From contig BJOX01000046.1 of assembly GCA_009731375.1 (NCBI GenBank), positions 777,903-834,466 on the forward strand: a stretch of DNA of 56,564 nt, in the 5' to 3' direction. Under the pieces are notes generated by a model. It was not told where the DNA came from. It did no database searches and saw nothing but the letters and a program-made list of their open reading frames with translations. Both the position numbers and the translations under genes were made by a program. Below are positions 22,543 to 31,497 of this stretch, one piece after another; positions within the stretch are counted from its first letter, which is position 1; each line of letters starts with the position of its first letter. The DNA comes from Paulinella micropora (taxonomy: Eukaryota; Cercozoa; Imbricatea; Euglyphida).

Positions 22543-22905
22543 ATGAGTGAGTTCAAATATCAGCGGATTATTTTTCTGAGCAATGATTTTGCTGGAGGAA
22601 GCAAAACATTTAATAAAAATATTCAAATGTCATTCACACCAACCAAAATGAATGTTAAGTTTATCCACTATATGAACGACCAGACCGAAACCAAAACCAG
22701 AATTCTTTATATGGACAGAATTGGAATTATTGGAACATTTGCGGATAGCACCACAGCAAACATTTCAAACCTTAGTTATAATTTAGGTGTCGTTGGATGG
22801 ACAGACGGACAATATACATTTAAAGTCCTTGAAACAGACTGCGGAAGTATTGACACAGGAAATTTAGCGGGAAGAATTGTTGTATGCTTAGAATTCGTAG
22901 GGTAG
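22543..22905 (+). CDS. Unknown protein, probable virion component
   Basis: A 120-residue protein with an intact frame, preceded by a strong AT box (TATATCATATATTATATAATTT). The sequence is beta-rich (RIIFLSNDFAGGSKTF, VKFIHYMNDQ, RIVVCLEFVG), without Lys-rich tails or catalytic motifs. This suits a small structural protein, and it lies directly before the packaging ATPase in the morphogenesis block. The stop codon is inside a hairpin (GGGTAGGTGAAACCTACCC at about 22900-22918). I do not recognise a family. Confidence 0.6.
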   Translation: MSEFKYQRIIFLSNDFAGGSKTFNKNIQMSFTPTKMNVKFIHYMNDQTETKTRILYMDRIGIIGTFADSTTANISNLSYNLGVVGWTDGQYTFKVLETDCGSIDTGNLAGRIVVCLEFVG

Positions 22906-23010
22906 GTGAAACCTACCCAGATTGTTGCGGATTTATCCGCAACGAATTCGTTGCGTAGCAACAATGTATGAATTTAGAAATTCATGACTATTTCTTGCTT
23001 AGAATATAAG
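22899..23010 (+). promoter_or_regulatory. Hairpin cluster between a small structural gene and the ATPase
   Basis: Three nested or adjacent inverted repeats: GGGTAGGTGAAACCTACCC over the upstream stop; an ATTGTTGCGGATTT...TAGCAACAAT arm pair (about 22919-22964) with an inner TTGCGGATTTATCCGCAA hairpin; and ATGAATTTAGAAATTCAT (22968-22985). Hairpins over stops and ahead of starts recur throughout this element. Confidence 0.6.
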
Positions 23011-23829
23011 ATGCTTAAAATTAACAATGTCAAGGTGAAGCCAGTAAAACAAGAGGGGGATGGAAACAAAAAAGCAAAAGGTTATAAATTATTTAACGAA
23101 CCTTACGCCAATATATTTCTACTCGCCCGTAAGAAGAGCGGTAAGACGACAGCACTCTTTGAAATACTGAAACGGACGACAGACAGAAAAACCCGCATTG
23201 TCATTATTGCTTTAACAATACACAAGGATTACATTTATAAAGCAATGGTTAAGCACTTTAAGAACAGAGGCAACCCGATGGCAATATATACCTTTCTTAA
23301 ATCAGATTGTGTAAATGTTATTGATTATGAGTTAGACAAACTGAACAGACAGGACGAGCAACACGAAGGAGAAGTAAAACAGGACAAAGAGGAAATAGGG
23401 AAACCACAATTTTTATACTTTGGAAAAGAAAAGAAACAGAGCGCCGCGGAGGCACCAAAAGAACGACCCAGCAAGTATATTTCTCCAGAGGTTGTTTTTG
23501 TTTTGGATGATTTAGGGAGTGGATTAAGAGACAAGTCCGTAAGTGATTTTTTAAAAAAGAACAGACACTATAAATCAAAGGTGATTATGTCAAGCCAGTA
23601 TTTAAACGACCTACGGCCAGAAGCCATTAAGCAGTTAGATTATTTATTAATCTTTCCGGGTCAGTCTCAGGACAAAATGGAACTCGTGTATAAACACTTA
23701 GACTTATCTTTTTACTTTGATTACTTTCTTCAAAAGTATCACGAAGCAACAAAGCAGAGATTTAATTTTCTTTATGTCTCAAGTGTTGATGATGAGTTAA
23801 GAAAAAACTTTGCCTATCGCATGCGATAG
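23011..23829 (+). CDS. Genome-packaging ATPase (FtsK/HerA, A32-like)
   Basis: This P-loop ATPase would pump viral DNA into the capsid. I take ATG 23011 as the start because the in-frame ATG at 22984 lies inside a hairpin; the product is then 272 residues. A Walker A-like loop reads ARKKSGKTT about 40 residues in, with Ala in place of the first Gly. Walker B is EVVFVLDDLG, and a conserved Gln sits in MSSQYLNDLRPEAI, followed by YLLIFPG: the arrangement of A32/Polinton ATPases. A Lys/Glu/Gln-rich insertion of about 40 residues separates A and B. The frame is intact. The stop TAG sits inside the palindrome CCTATCGCATGCGATAGG (about 23812-23830). Neighbours are small structural proteins and the protease. 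Confidence 0.9.
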   Translation: MLKINNVKVKPVKQEGDGNKKAKGYKLFNEPYANIFLLARKKSGKTTALFEILKRTTDRKTRIVIIALTIHKDYIYKAMVKHFKNRGNPMAIYTFLKSDCVNVIDYELDKLNRQDEQHEGEVKQDKEEIGKPQFLYFGKEKKQSAAEAPKERPSKYISPEVVFVLDDLGSGLRDKSVSDFLKKNRHYKSKVIMSSQYLNDLRPEAIKQLDYLLIFPGQSQDKMELVYKHLDLSFYFDYFLQKYHEATKQRFNFLYVSSVDDELRKNFAYRMR

Positions 23830-23952
23830 GCTATTGGAGATTTTCAATTTCCGAAAATTTCTCACAAAGATTTAAATAATATTTTTAGAATTAATAAATA
23901 TTTTTTCTTTTTTTTTTTTGCTGAAAGATTTTTTAAATCTTTCTATAGTATA

Positions 23953-24270
23953 ATGGTAGTGAAGACAACTCGTGTTGAAGTCATTCCAACAATCGGCAAA
24001 CGAACTATTAACTCAAGCACCAACATGGCTGGAGGTAAAAAGAAAACTGGACGGAAGAAGGGCAAGGGGCAGGCTGGTGGTAAAATCAACTGGCAAAAAG
24101 TTGGGAAAACCGCAATGGCTGTTGATAAATTTCTTCGCAATAATAAGTTAATCTCTAGGACTGCGGGGGCATTAAGTAGCGTTGGTGTACCTTACGCAGG
24201 TAGTGTTGGTGCTGTGGCATCAAGACTGGGGTATGGTAAGCAGAGAGGGCGAGGAGCACTCAAGTTTTAG
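23953..24270 (+). CDS. Small basic Gly-rich protein (possible core/minor capsid protein)
   Basis: 105 residues, very basic N-terminal half (KKKTGRKKGKGQAGGK), then a hydrophobic, Gly/Ala-rich segment (ISRTAGALSSVGVPYAGSVGAVASRLGYGK) and a basic end (QRGRGALKF). An internal ATG at 24025 (MAGGKKK) is an alternative start. The layout (basic, small, glycine-rich, between ATPase and protease) recalls adenovirus-type core or membrane-lytic minor capsid polypeptides, but this is an analogy from position and composition, not a sequence match. After the stop come two hairpins (TCCGCTTGTGGA, then GACACAACACATGTGTTGTGTC). Confidence 0.6.
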   Translation: MVVKTTRVEVIPTIGKRTINSSTNMAGGKKKTGRKKGKGQAGGKINWQKVGKTAMAVDKFLRNNKLISRTAGALSSVGVPYAGSVGAVASRLGYGKQRGRGALKF

Positions 24271-24319
24271 TCCGCTTGTGGACAAACGACACAACACATG
24301 TGTTGTGTCTAGTTTTAAA

Positions 24320-24463
24320 GATATTTTGTTCTGACTTCGTCATCACAAAACATCGATGACCATTATTTTTTCCTAAAATAAAAAAACGATGTTTTAGAAT
24401 ATAGATTCAACAAGTTGAATCCATAGCGAGAGTGCGTAGCACGAAGTGAAATTCTAAAATATT
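24320..24463. repeat. Composite intergenic palindrome, copy 1
   Basis: Outer arms GATATTTT / AAAATATT, next arms AAAACATCG / CGATGTTTT. Inside are small hairpins: TGACTTCGTCA; GATTCAACAAGTTGAATC; GTGCGTAGCAC; and TTTTAGAAT / ATTCTAAAA enclosing the last two. It ends two bases before the ATG at 24466. Related copies are at 29059-29215, 30401-30553, 31031-31156 and 31498-31631. Confidence 0.85.
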
Positions 24464-24465
24464 AA

Positions 24466-26512
24466 ATGGTCGCTAAAACCGAAAAAACAAGGAAGCCTAA
24501 GGTAAGACCCCCGAGGGTTTATAGGAATAAGAGCGGGAAACCATATATTATCCAGAAGGGTAAAAAATATTATCTTAATTTCGGTAAGAAGACAAATGAT
24601 ATGAGCACACTTCAAATTGTTAAACTTTTTATGAAATACTTAAGCAGACCAAAATCAAAGCGAGCACCTAAGCGAAAAGAAGACTTGCGAAAAGTCCAGA
24701 GTTTGTCGGAGATTGAGCAAAATACTAGAACCGCCATTAATGACCACTTAGACAAACTCAGAAAGGAGAAATACGAAAAGATTGATGAGATTGACCAAAA
24801 AGAGAAAAAAGCACGAGTTGATGCTGAAGAAGAAAAGAAGAGGCAAGAAAGAAAAGACATAGCAGATGCTAAGGAAAGGCAGGATGAGTTAGCAAGGATA
24901 CACCGCAATGAACTATCCGATATCAAGGAACGACAAGAACAAAAAGCCAGAGAACTAAGAAGGGAGCAAAAACTCATAGATGATGTAAAATATGAAGAAG
25001 ATAGAAAAAATAGGATACAAGCATTACCACCGCCACCACAATATCAATATATTATGCCACCACAGCAGGGACAACCACAAGCACCGCCATTAGGAGCACC
25101 ACCACAAGCACCGCCATTACCTAATTTAGGAGATGAAGCACCATTGAAAACGAAAGAGCAATATGAGGAAGAAAAAAAGCAAAAGCAGAAAGATATTGAA
25201 ACACTGAAATTAGCAGGATATACAGATAAGTTCATAAAAAAGATGAGTCGTAAAGACTTACAAAAAGCCAGTCAAGATATTCAGACGGCTATAGCCACAG
25301 CGACATCTTTAGAGGAACAGAAAAAGTTAGCAGAAGAATATAAAGAAAAACTTGAAAAGGAAGAAAAGAAAGCAGAAGAAAAGGGTAAGCATTTTGAACA
25401 TTTACAAATTAATCAATTTTTAATATCAGCATTTTCAAAAACTTATCACCCAAACATTACTATAAAAGAGTTAGCACATAAAGAATTACTATAAAAGGCT
25501 TTAAAAAAGAGACTAGATAGTGATGGACATAAAAAATTAAATTACAAAGACACTTCAAAGTGGATTATTGACATGATTAAAAGGTTTAATATTGATGTTG
25601 GAAATGAAAAGGAAAACGTAAAAAGAAAAGTGGCGGATTATGCTAGATATGAAGAGTATATGGGTATTAATGAGCAAAAAGGTAGTGGAGCGAAGACATT
25701 AGAAGAATTAATTGATAAAGTATTTTCAATAGCGAAAATAAAAAAATACTTAGCCCGCAAAGATTGGAAACACACAATGAACAAACATGATTTTATAAAT
25801 ACTCTAACAAACAAAATGACAATAGACCCAAATGTGGATAAACAAGTTTCAACGGATTTAAATATTGACGAGGGAATGCCACAACAACTACCACAGCCAT
25901 TAGAGACACAACCACAGCAACCAGAGCCACAACCACAGCAACCAGAGCCAGAGCCACAACCACAGACAGAGGAGCCCCCGCCAGAGGAGCCACAGCAGGG
26001 TGAGGGGCGGGGACTAATGACTAATGAAATAGATGAAATAATGAAAAAATATGGATGGTATCTTGGTGCGATAGCCAGTGATGAAATCTACAAATTGAAG
26101 CCCGGAAGCAGAAAGCGATACGGATTTATAATGAATACCGACCCNNNNNNNNNNTGACCCGAGCACCAAAAAAGGCCAGCACTAGATGGCCGTATGGATA
26201 AGTCTAGATAAAGACAGGAGTGTTGAAGTGTATGACCCGCTAGCACTTTATGAACCTACTGAAGACTTCCAACAACAAATGAAACGACTAATAGATAAAA
26301 GCCACCCCGATAGTTATTTATTAATGAAGGTTAATCAAGTAAAAGAGCAGAGCGATACCAGTGATACCTGCGGATGGTTTGCTATGAGGTTTTTAATGGA
26401 GCGGGCGAAAGGAGCGCGATTTAAGTTTGCTAGTGGTTATACAGATTTAAAAGAAAGCGAAGCAGAAAAATTAAAAGCACAGAATGGTTATGGTTTTGAT
26501 ACATACATATAA
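24466..26512 (+). pseudogene. Coiled-coil protein fused to adenain-like cysteine protease, two nonsense codons
   Basis: One gene of about 680 codons. The N-terminus is basic (KVRPPRVYRNKSGKPYI), followed by a long Lys/Glu/Arg coiled coil, a Pro/Gln-rich linker (25021-25130), another coiled coil and a second Pro/Gln/Glu linker (25880-26000). The C-terminal protease resembles adenovirus and Ulp1-type enzymes: GWYLGAIASDEI, His in KKGQH, Asp in VEVYDP, and the nucleophile in DTCGWFAMRFL. It would mature virion proteins. Breaks: TAA at 25492-25494 with the same frame resuming (KALKKRLDSDGHK), and TAG at 26183-26185, directly after the catalytic-type His, where relatives have Trp. The 10-N gap at 26145-26154 has GACCC on both sides; merging them gives a continuous frame. 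As read, no full-length protease can be made without suppression. Confidence 0.8.
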
Positions 26513-26657
26513 AAGATATTTTCTAATATATAGATTTTTGAGGTTGTAGGTGGTTTTTATAAAANNNNNNNNNNTAATAAGATATGGATACATATATAGA
26601 CTAAAAGTTAAACATAAGCACGAAGTGGCGAAGCAAGCGGAGACCGAAGGTCGTAGC

Positions 26658-27469
26658 ATGGAGTATAAGGGAGGAAGAAGTTCTGGTATCTATTACATAA
26701 ATAGTAAAATAGAATAACGGGAACAGACAGCGACTTTACACACGAAGTCAATATGAAGGGGCTAGACAATCCCACACATGGTAAAATTCTTCATATTTAT
26801 GTTCCAAAATCGTATTACTCTGTGGCAAGTCCTTACAATACCTTTACACTTAGCGAAGACGGATATGAGGCTTTAATTGCAATACCAGAGGGCAACTACA
26901 CAATGAACAACTTAAAAAATAAGTTGTCTGAGATACTGACGGCAGAAAGTCCGAATGATTATACTTATGTAGTCTCAAGCAACAATACAAACACGGAAGC
27001 GGAGGATGGTAAATTAACATTCAGTGTTTCAAATAACGGAGGTATTCAACCGCGGTTTATATTTGATGCTGATACACGTATTCACGAGGTAATGGGTTTT
27101 GATAGAAATTCAACATATTTCTTTGCTAATGATTTTATTGAATCGCCAAATGTAATTATTTTAACTGGTGAAAAAACTCTTTATCTTCAATCGGATTTGG
27201 TGAATGAAGGTGATAATCATGTGCTTCAAGAAATATATACAGCCAACGAAATTCCTTTTGGTTCTGTCATTTACGACGGCTCTGGTAGTGAATACGGAAA
27301 AACATTGTCCACTAATTCAAACAACGTATTCAGGTTTTACTTGACGGACGAAAACGACCAAGCAATTAATCTTAATGGTTTAGGTATCGTTATGACTTTA
27401 TTGGTTTATCGTGAAACTAATTATTTTAGTTTATTTAATTCATTTTTCAATTTGTTGAAATCCAAGTGA
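26658..27469 (+). CDS. Minor capsid (penton-type) protein, probable N-terminal 1-base deletion
   Basis: The main frame (26753-27469) gives 238 residues of a beta-rich protein. It includes HIYVPKSYYSVASPYNTFTL, IPEGNYTMNNLKNKLSEIL and a C-terminal FRFYLTDENDQAINLNGLG: the layout of Polinton/PLV pentons, which have a single jelly roll. Upstream, in a neighbouring frame, the ATG at 26658 begins MEYKGGRSSGIYYINSK. Adding one A near 26706 would join it to GTDSDFTHEVNMKG. That matches the N-terminal YYINSxNR...G pattern I associate with these proteins, so I start the gene there. It sits between protease and MCP, as expected for a penton. The C-terminal end (FNSFFNLLKSK) is hydrophobic. Confidence 0.78.
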
Positions 27470-27479
27470 TTGATATTTA

Positions 27480-27554
27480 TTTTAATTATTTATTTTTTTC
27501 TATAAATATATTTCGTGTATTAATCAACTTACACCACTTAAAAACAAAACAAAA
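27480..27554 (+). promoter_or_regulatory. Likely promoter of the major capsid gene
   Basis: TTTTTTTCTATAAATATATTTCG (about 27493-27515) is followed by about 40 bases of A-rich leader to the ATG at 27555. The TATA-like word is the clearest one in the element and precedes its most strongly expressed expected gene. Confidence 0.55.
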
Positions 27555-29057
27555 ATGCCCGTCCAATACGGAGGAGAACTAGTCCATCAGACAAAGGAAC
27601 TGTTGTCAGGAAAGTATGAAAATAAACTTACCAGCCGTGAAGGGTCGGCAAATGTGAATCTCACTGCTGCTGGAGGTCTGGAAAGCACATTTAAAATTCC
27701 TACCCGTCCTTTGAACCTTGCGAGGTCTGTGTTGCGATTTACTTACACACCAACAGGCAATGGTGCTAATACATACAATCGTATTTTTATGGATTGTCTG
27801 TCTATGATTAAAACGATTGAACTTCGTAGCCGAAGCGGGCAGTATCTGTGTAATCTTCAACATGTTGGAAATTACACTAAGATGATTTGGAAACCTGAGA
27901 TTAGTTTTGAAAAATTTAAGGCCTTGGAAAATCACGGAGACTATGATACCGCCACAGAAGGCAAAACTGGCTCTGGTGCGATGCTTCAAAAGTGTAATGT
28001 TGGAAAGATTGTTGTAGGAAGTAGAACTGAAAAGAAGGCAATTGGCGATGCTGTTGATACTGCTGGACTCATAACAGCAGTTAATAATTACTATAAAGTC
28101 CCGAGTGTGAATGCTCGGCGTTTTAACGACAGCGCGACTGCTACAAGCGGTGCGGGAAATTACAACCTTGTTAATGTAGATTATGATGAGGCGAAGTATT
28201 TTGAAGGTGGTAGTAATAATGGTGCAGACCCTGTTATCAGTGTTAAACTTCCTTTGGGAGTGCTATTTGGAACAATTTTTGAATTGGATAAGACAATCGG
28301 TTTCAATGAAATTTTGGATATGCGTATTGTGTGGGAGGCAACCAATCGTACTTTCTTTTATGGAACTGATGTTAGTGCTATCTCTGCTGGTGCTGCAGCA
28401 AATGCTGTTGGTGCTACTATTTCTGATTTGAATTTGTTTCTCGCCGTGGAAACTAATCCTAATGTTATTATTGGTGTCCAACAGAAGATCGCTGGTGAAG
28501 GCTTTCCTTTTAAGATTGAATATCCCATTGCTTGGAAACAAAATCTTCAAACAGGACAGCAAAATTTTGTCATAAAGATGAACCGCTCACAGGGTGAAAG
28601 AATTCGTCGTATTTATACTTCCGCTTTCAACAATACTGAGACTTCTTACACTGCTTTTGATAATGATAATAGAACTGATGGTGTTGCAGCCCCAAATACT
28701 GCTTCAAAGAAAATTAAGACATACTACACAACCCTTGATGGAACTCGTCTTCAACAATTTGATGTTGATACTTTGAAGAATGAGGATTATATGCTTTTGA
28801 AAAATAAATTAAAGGGGAGTGCCATTTTGAATTCAAATGTGTATCACTATAACTGGTTTCATGTTGATTCCTTTGATAATAACCGCCCGCTGTGTGATAA
28901 GGATACCGACGGCTATGAGATAAGCGGTCTGAGCCTTGACACTGAGAGACGATATGAATTCTCTTCAACCACTGCGGGAAACAATCTCAATCACTACACA
29001 TTTGCCATTCTTCAACGAAGTGTGCTTGTTAAGGGAATTGAAATCCTAATGTCTTAA
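27555..29057 (+). CDS. Major capsid protein (double jelly-roll, Polinton/PLV type)
   Basis: A 500-residue protein with an intact frame, the shell protein of the virion. The N-terminus matches the PLV pattern of an extended arm followed by FKIPTRPLNLARSVLRFTYTP and a first beta-rich domain (SMIKTIELRSRSGQYLCNL, NYTKMIWKPE). Around residues 240-300 comes KLPLGVLFG...IGFNEILDMRIVWE, a typical linker region between the two jelly rolls. The C-terminal jelly roll ends in HYTFAILQRSVLVKGIEILMS. Length suits a double jelly-roll MCP. It follows penton, ATPase and protease on the same strand, forming one morphogenesis block. The stop codon abuts composite palindrome copy 2. Assigned by pattern and context. 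Confidence 0.85.
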   Translation: MPVQYGGELVHQTKELLSGKYENKLTSREGSANVNLTAAGGLESTFKIPTRPLNLARSVLRFTYTPTGNGANTYNRIFMDCLSMIKTIELRSRSGQYLCNLQHVGNYTKMIWKPEISFEKFKALENHGDYDTATEGKTGSGAMLQKCNVGKIVVGSRTEKKAIGDAVDTAGLITAVNNYYKVPSVNARRFNDSATATSGAGNYNLVNVDYDEAKYFEGGSNNGADPVISVKLPLGVLFGTIFELDKTIGFNEILDMRIVWEATNRTFFYGTDVSAISAGAAANAVGATISDLNLFLAVETNPNVIIGVQQKIAGEGFPFKIEYPIAWKQNLQTGQQNFVIKMNRSQGERIRRIYTSAFNNTETSYTAFDNDNRTDGVAAPNTASKKIKTYYTTLDGTRLQQFDVDTLKNEDYMLLKNKLKGSAILNSNVYHYNWFHVDSFDNNRPLCDKDTDGYEISGLSLDTERRYEFSSTTAGNNLNHYTFAILQRSVLVKGIEILMS

Positions 29058-29058
29058 T

Positions 29059-29215
29059 GATATTTTATTCAGATACTTCGTATCTTCATAAAACATCGAA
29101 TGCCATTAAAGTAAAAAAAAATTAATAGATTAAATAATTTTTTTCTTGTATAATAATATAGGAAGACGACGTTTGAGAATAAACGAGAGTGCGTAGCACG
29201 AAGTGAAATTCTCAA
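29059..29215. repeat. Composite intergenic palindrome, copy 2
   Basis: Begins GATATTTT one base after the MCP stop and ends at the base before ATG 29216, with TTTGAGAAT / ATTCTCAAA arms enclosing GTGCGTAGCAC. The left part contains ATACTTCGTAT and AAAACATCG. So the whole MCP-to-next-gene spacer is one copy. Confidence 0.85.
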
Positions 29216-30402
29216 ATGTCCAACCAAAGAAATTTAATCGCACAAAATCCAAACGGAGATTTCGTAAATGTAAAAGTAGGGCATGATGGTTATCTTGAGA
29301 CTAATGTTGAAAAAACAGCATTTGGTGAATTAGCAACATCACAATACACACCGATTATACAAGAAACATTTATGTATNNNNNNNNNNTGAATTAGCAACT
29401 CAAGCAAACAATACTTCAACCGCTATCCTAACAAGTAAAAGAAGAATAAAATATCGGACTGGTATGGGAGTTGTTGGTCGCTTCACTGCTATATGGACAA
29501 CTGATGACACAAAATCCTATTATTCGTGTGTAGGAATTGGTGAAAGTGATTTTTCAAATGGTTTTTATTTTTATAAAACTAATGTCGGGATGAGTATTCT
29601 ACATGCCAAAGGAGGGGCAGCAACTTATATTCAACAAGCAATCTGGGATGACCCGTGCAATGGAACAAAAGATATGCCCATTATAAATTGGAGTAAAGGA
29701 AATGTATTCCAAATTCAATTTCAATATTTAGGCTTTGGTGCTATAAGGTTTTCTATTGAAAATCCTACGACAGGCGAATTTCAATTAGTCCATACTATTA
29801 AGTATGCGAATGCCAACACAGGTGTAAGTCTAAGAAACACTACTTTACCATTTACCGCACTAATGAGGAATGATGCTGCTAACGGAATTCAAACTCTTAA
29901 AACAGCGAGTGTTGGATTATTTATTGAAGGAAGTAATACAATAAACACAAGTATAACAAACGAAATGGAAGGAAGTAAAGCAGCAAACACAACTGAAAGC
30001 CCTATTATTAGTATCAGGAATAAAGCAACATTTGATGCGGGCGATGCTAATTTAACAAATTATTCAAATGTTTATCCCACTTTGATAAGTATTACAAATG
30101 AAGATAGTAAGGCGTGTGTTGTAAGAATGGTATTGAATGGAACACTAACTGGAGCGGGTTTTGCAGATGTTGATACTAAGTATTCAATTGTGGATACTGA
30201 TACAAAGGCGAGTGTCGTTGCCAACGGAACAACAATTTTTAAACTATATGTAAATTCTCAATCAACTCAACAAATCAATCTTAGAAGTTATGATATATAT
30301 CTGTCTCCAAGTGATGTATTGACTTTTACACAGAAATCCGTTGGAACTGCCAATAATGGTTCAAAAGTTAATGTTATCGCTAACTTCATAGAAGACCAGT
30401 GA
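29216..30402 (+). CDS. Large beta-rich structural-type protein, unknown family, with gap
   Basis: Starts at ATG 29216, immediately after a palindrome copy (MSNQRNLIAQNPNGDFVNVKV). A 10-N gap (29378-29387) breaks the frame; beyond it the sequence continues as about 330 residues to TGA 30400-30402. The protein is rich in Thr, Asn, Ser and aromatic residues with few charged runs (GRFTAIWTTDD, FYFYKTNVGMSILH, FQIQFQYLGFGAIRFSIENPTTGEF), suggesting a beta-sandwich capsid-associated or receptor-binding protein. It follows the MCP on the same strand. The word TGAATTAGCAAC occurs both 55 bp before and directly after the gap, so this junction may be a mis-join. No catalytic motif seen. Confidence 0.6.
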
Positions 30403-30553
30403 TATTTGTATATTTGTTTAGAAAATCTACGATTTTCTTTTCAGACTACGTCTTCAACAAACATCGTAAACCATTAAAGTAAAAAATAAAAGCAAAAAAA
30501 ATTTAATGGAAAACGATGTTTTATGAAACCGCGTAGCGGGTGAATAAAATATC
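30401..30553. repeat. Composite intergenic palindrome, copy 3 (between convergent genes)
   Basis: GATATTTG overlaps the upstream stop; CCATTAAAGTAAAAAA spacer word; CGATGTTTTATGAA and TGAATAAA arms enclose CCGCGTAGCGGG; the end is AAAATATC. The minus-strand ExoX-C-like gene ends within or just after it. Confidence 0.8.
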
Positions 30554-31029
30554 AAATAATTTTTTATGGCATCCACATTTTGGCACCACTGCTGTTGAAC
30601 TAACCATTCAAGGTATGGTTTATCAATCTTGGCTACATCTTCAATGTTTTTGTGTGCATATTTTCCATATTGAAGAATGACATCTTTTTTTGCTATACAT
30701 CCTTCGTCTGTATCATTCGTTATAATACATCCTTCGTCTGTAGCAATCGCTATCTCTTCGCCAACATTAGCCTTTATTTCGGTAATTCCAGTCTCTCTTA
30801 CAACAAGATCTGTTTCCTTAAAAGGAGTGCTTTGTTCCTCCATCATTTTTTCTAATGTAGCCTCCAACGGAATAACTATTTTCAAGTTGTCGTCCCTCGG
30901 CTTGTATTGCTCATAGAAAGATACAATGTCAGGCTTAGTCCATTTAATCGTGGGCTTTTTAATAGAAACATCAAGGTTCCATTTTTCAATTTCATTCAAG
31001 TAGTCCTGTTTGGTTGACAGGTCTGACAT
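30454..31029 (-). CDS. ExoX-C-like domain protein, copy 2
   Basis: The start is taken at ATG 31029, right after a palindrome copy; an upstream in-frame ATG lies inside the hairpin. About 160 residues: a Lys/Glu-rich N-terminus, a segment with a direct repeat (ATDEGCIITNDTDEGCI), and a C-terminal domain ILQYGKYAHKNIEDVAKIDKPYLEWLVQQQW. That pattern (FGKYKGKxIxxVxxxDPxYLxWL) is the small module found at the C-terminus of exonuclease-X-like proteins and in many viral proteins. The frame runs on through the palindrome to 30454; a 1-base change in the A6 run near 30560 would end it at 30552, next to the domain end. The neighbouring gene carries the same module. Confidence 0.65.
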   Translation of the reverse strand: MSDLSTKQDYLNEIEKWNLDVSIKKPTIKWTKPDIVSFYEQYKPRDDNLKIVIPLEATLEKMMEEQSTPFKETDLVVRETGITEIKANVGEEIAIATDEGCIITNDTDEGCIAKKDVILQYGKYAHKNIEDVAKIDKPYLEWLVQQQWCQNVDAIKNYLIFYSPATRFHKTSFSIKFFLLLFFTLMVYDVC

Positions 31030-31030
31030 T

Positions 31031-31156
31031 GATATTTTAGAATCGCGCTTCGTGCTACGCACTCTCGCTTATTCTAAAACATCGGAAAAAAATTTAAAGA
31101 AAAAATAATTAAAAGAAAAACGATGTTTTGTGATGACGAAGTCAGAACAAAATATC
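31031..31156. repeat. Composite intergenic palindrome, copy 4
   Basis: Fills the whole space between two minus-strand genes. Read on the minus strand it begins GATATTTTGTTCTGACTTCG directly after the stop of the 31158-31445 gene and ends CTAAAATATC one base before ATG 31029, with GTGCGTAGCAC inside TTTTAGAAT / ATTCTAAAA. Confidence 0.85.
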
Positions 31157-31157
31157 A

Positions 31158-31445
31158 TTAAATATATTTTTTTACTTCACTTTTAATGTCTGTAAATTTT
31201 TCAAACCACGGCTGTTTCATGGCCCATTCAAGATATGGCTCATCAATAGTTGCAACATTTTGAATTTTCTTACCTTTATACTTACCGAATGGAAAAATAT
31301 CCCTTGGCTTGCCTGCCCGTGCATTTTCAATCATTTGGATTTCGTCAGTAATTATCTTTTTAACATCGGTAATAGAAAATGTTTCTTTTTTATTTTCAAT
31401 AGCGAGTTTCTCAAATTTCTCACATAATCTGGTGAGGGTGGTCAT
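31158..31445 (-). CDS. ExoX-C-like domain protein, copy 1
   Basis: A 95-residue protein with an intact frame. The N-terminal half is helical and charged (LCEKFEKLAIENKKETFSI). The C-terminal half is DIFPFGKYKGKKIQNVATIDEPYLEWAMKQPWFEKF, a good match to the ExoX-like C-terminal module. The module usually accompanies nucleases or helicases; alone it may be an adaptor or DNA-binding unit. A CTATATAGA box lies just upstream (31449-31459). The gene is bracketed by palindrome copies 4 and 5, which are in inverted orientation. Downstream comes a longer gene with the same module, suggesting local duplication. Confidence 0.72.
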   Translation of the reverse strand: MTTLTRLCEKFEKLAIENKKETFSITDVKKIITDEIQMIENARAGKPRDIFPFGKYKGKKIQNVATIDEPYLEWAMKQPWFEKFTDIKSEVKKYI

Positions 31446-31497
31446 TGGTCTATATAGAGTGGTAAAAAATTTTATGAAAAAAAATTAATTAATTATT

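Noticed and set aside
23935-24010. tRNA-like TATAGTATAATGGTAGT word before the basic-protein gene
   Set aside because: No acceptor or T-arm pairing around it; it is a TATA-like box plus the start codon.
17847-26512. Alternative genetic code to explain in-frame stops
   Set aside because: TAA, TAG and TGA all occur as interruptions, and TAA, TAG and TGA all end other viral genes, so no single reassignment fits.
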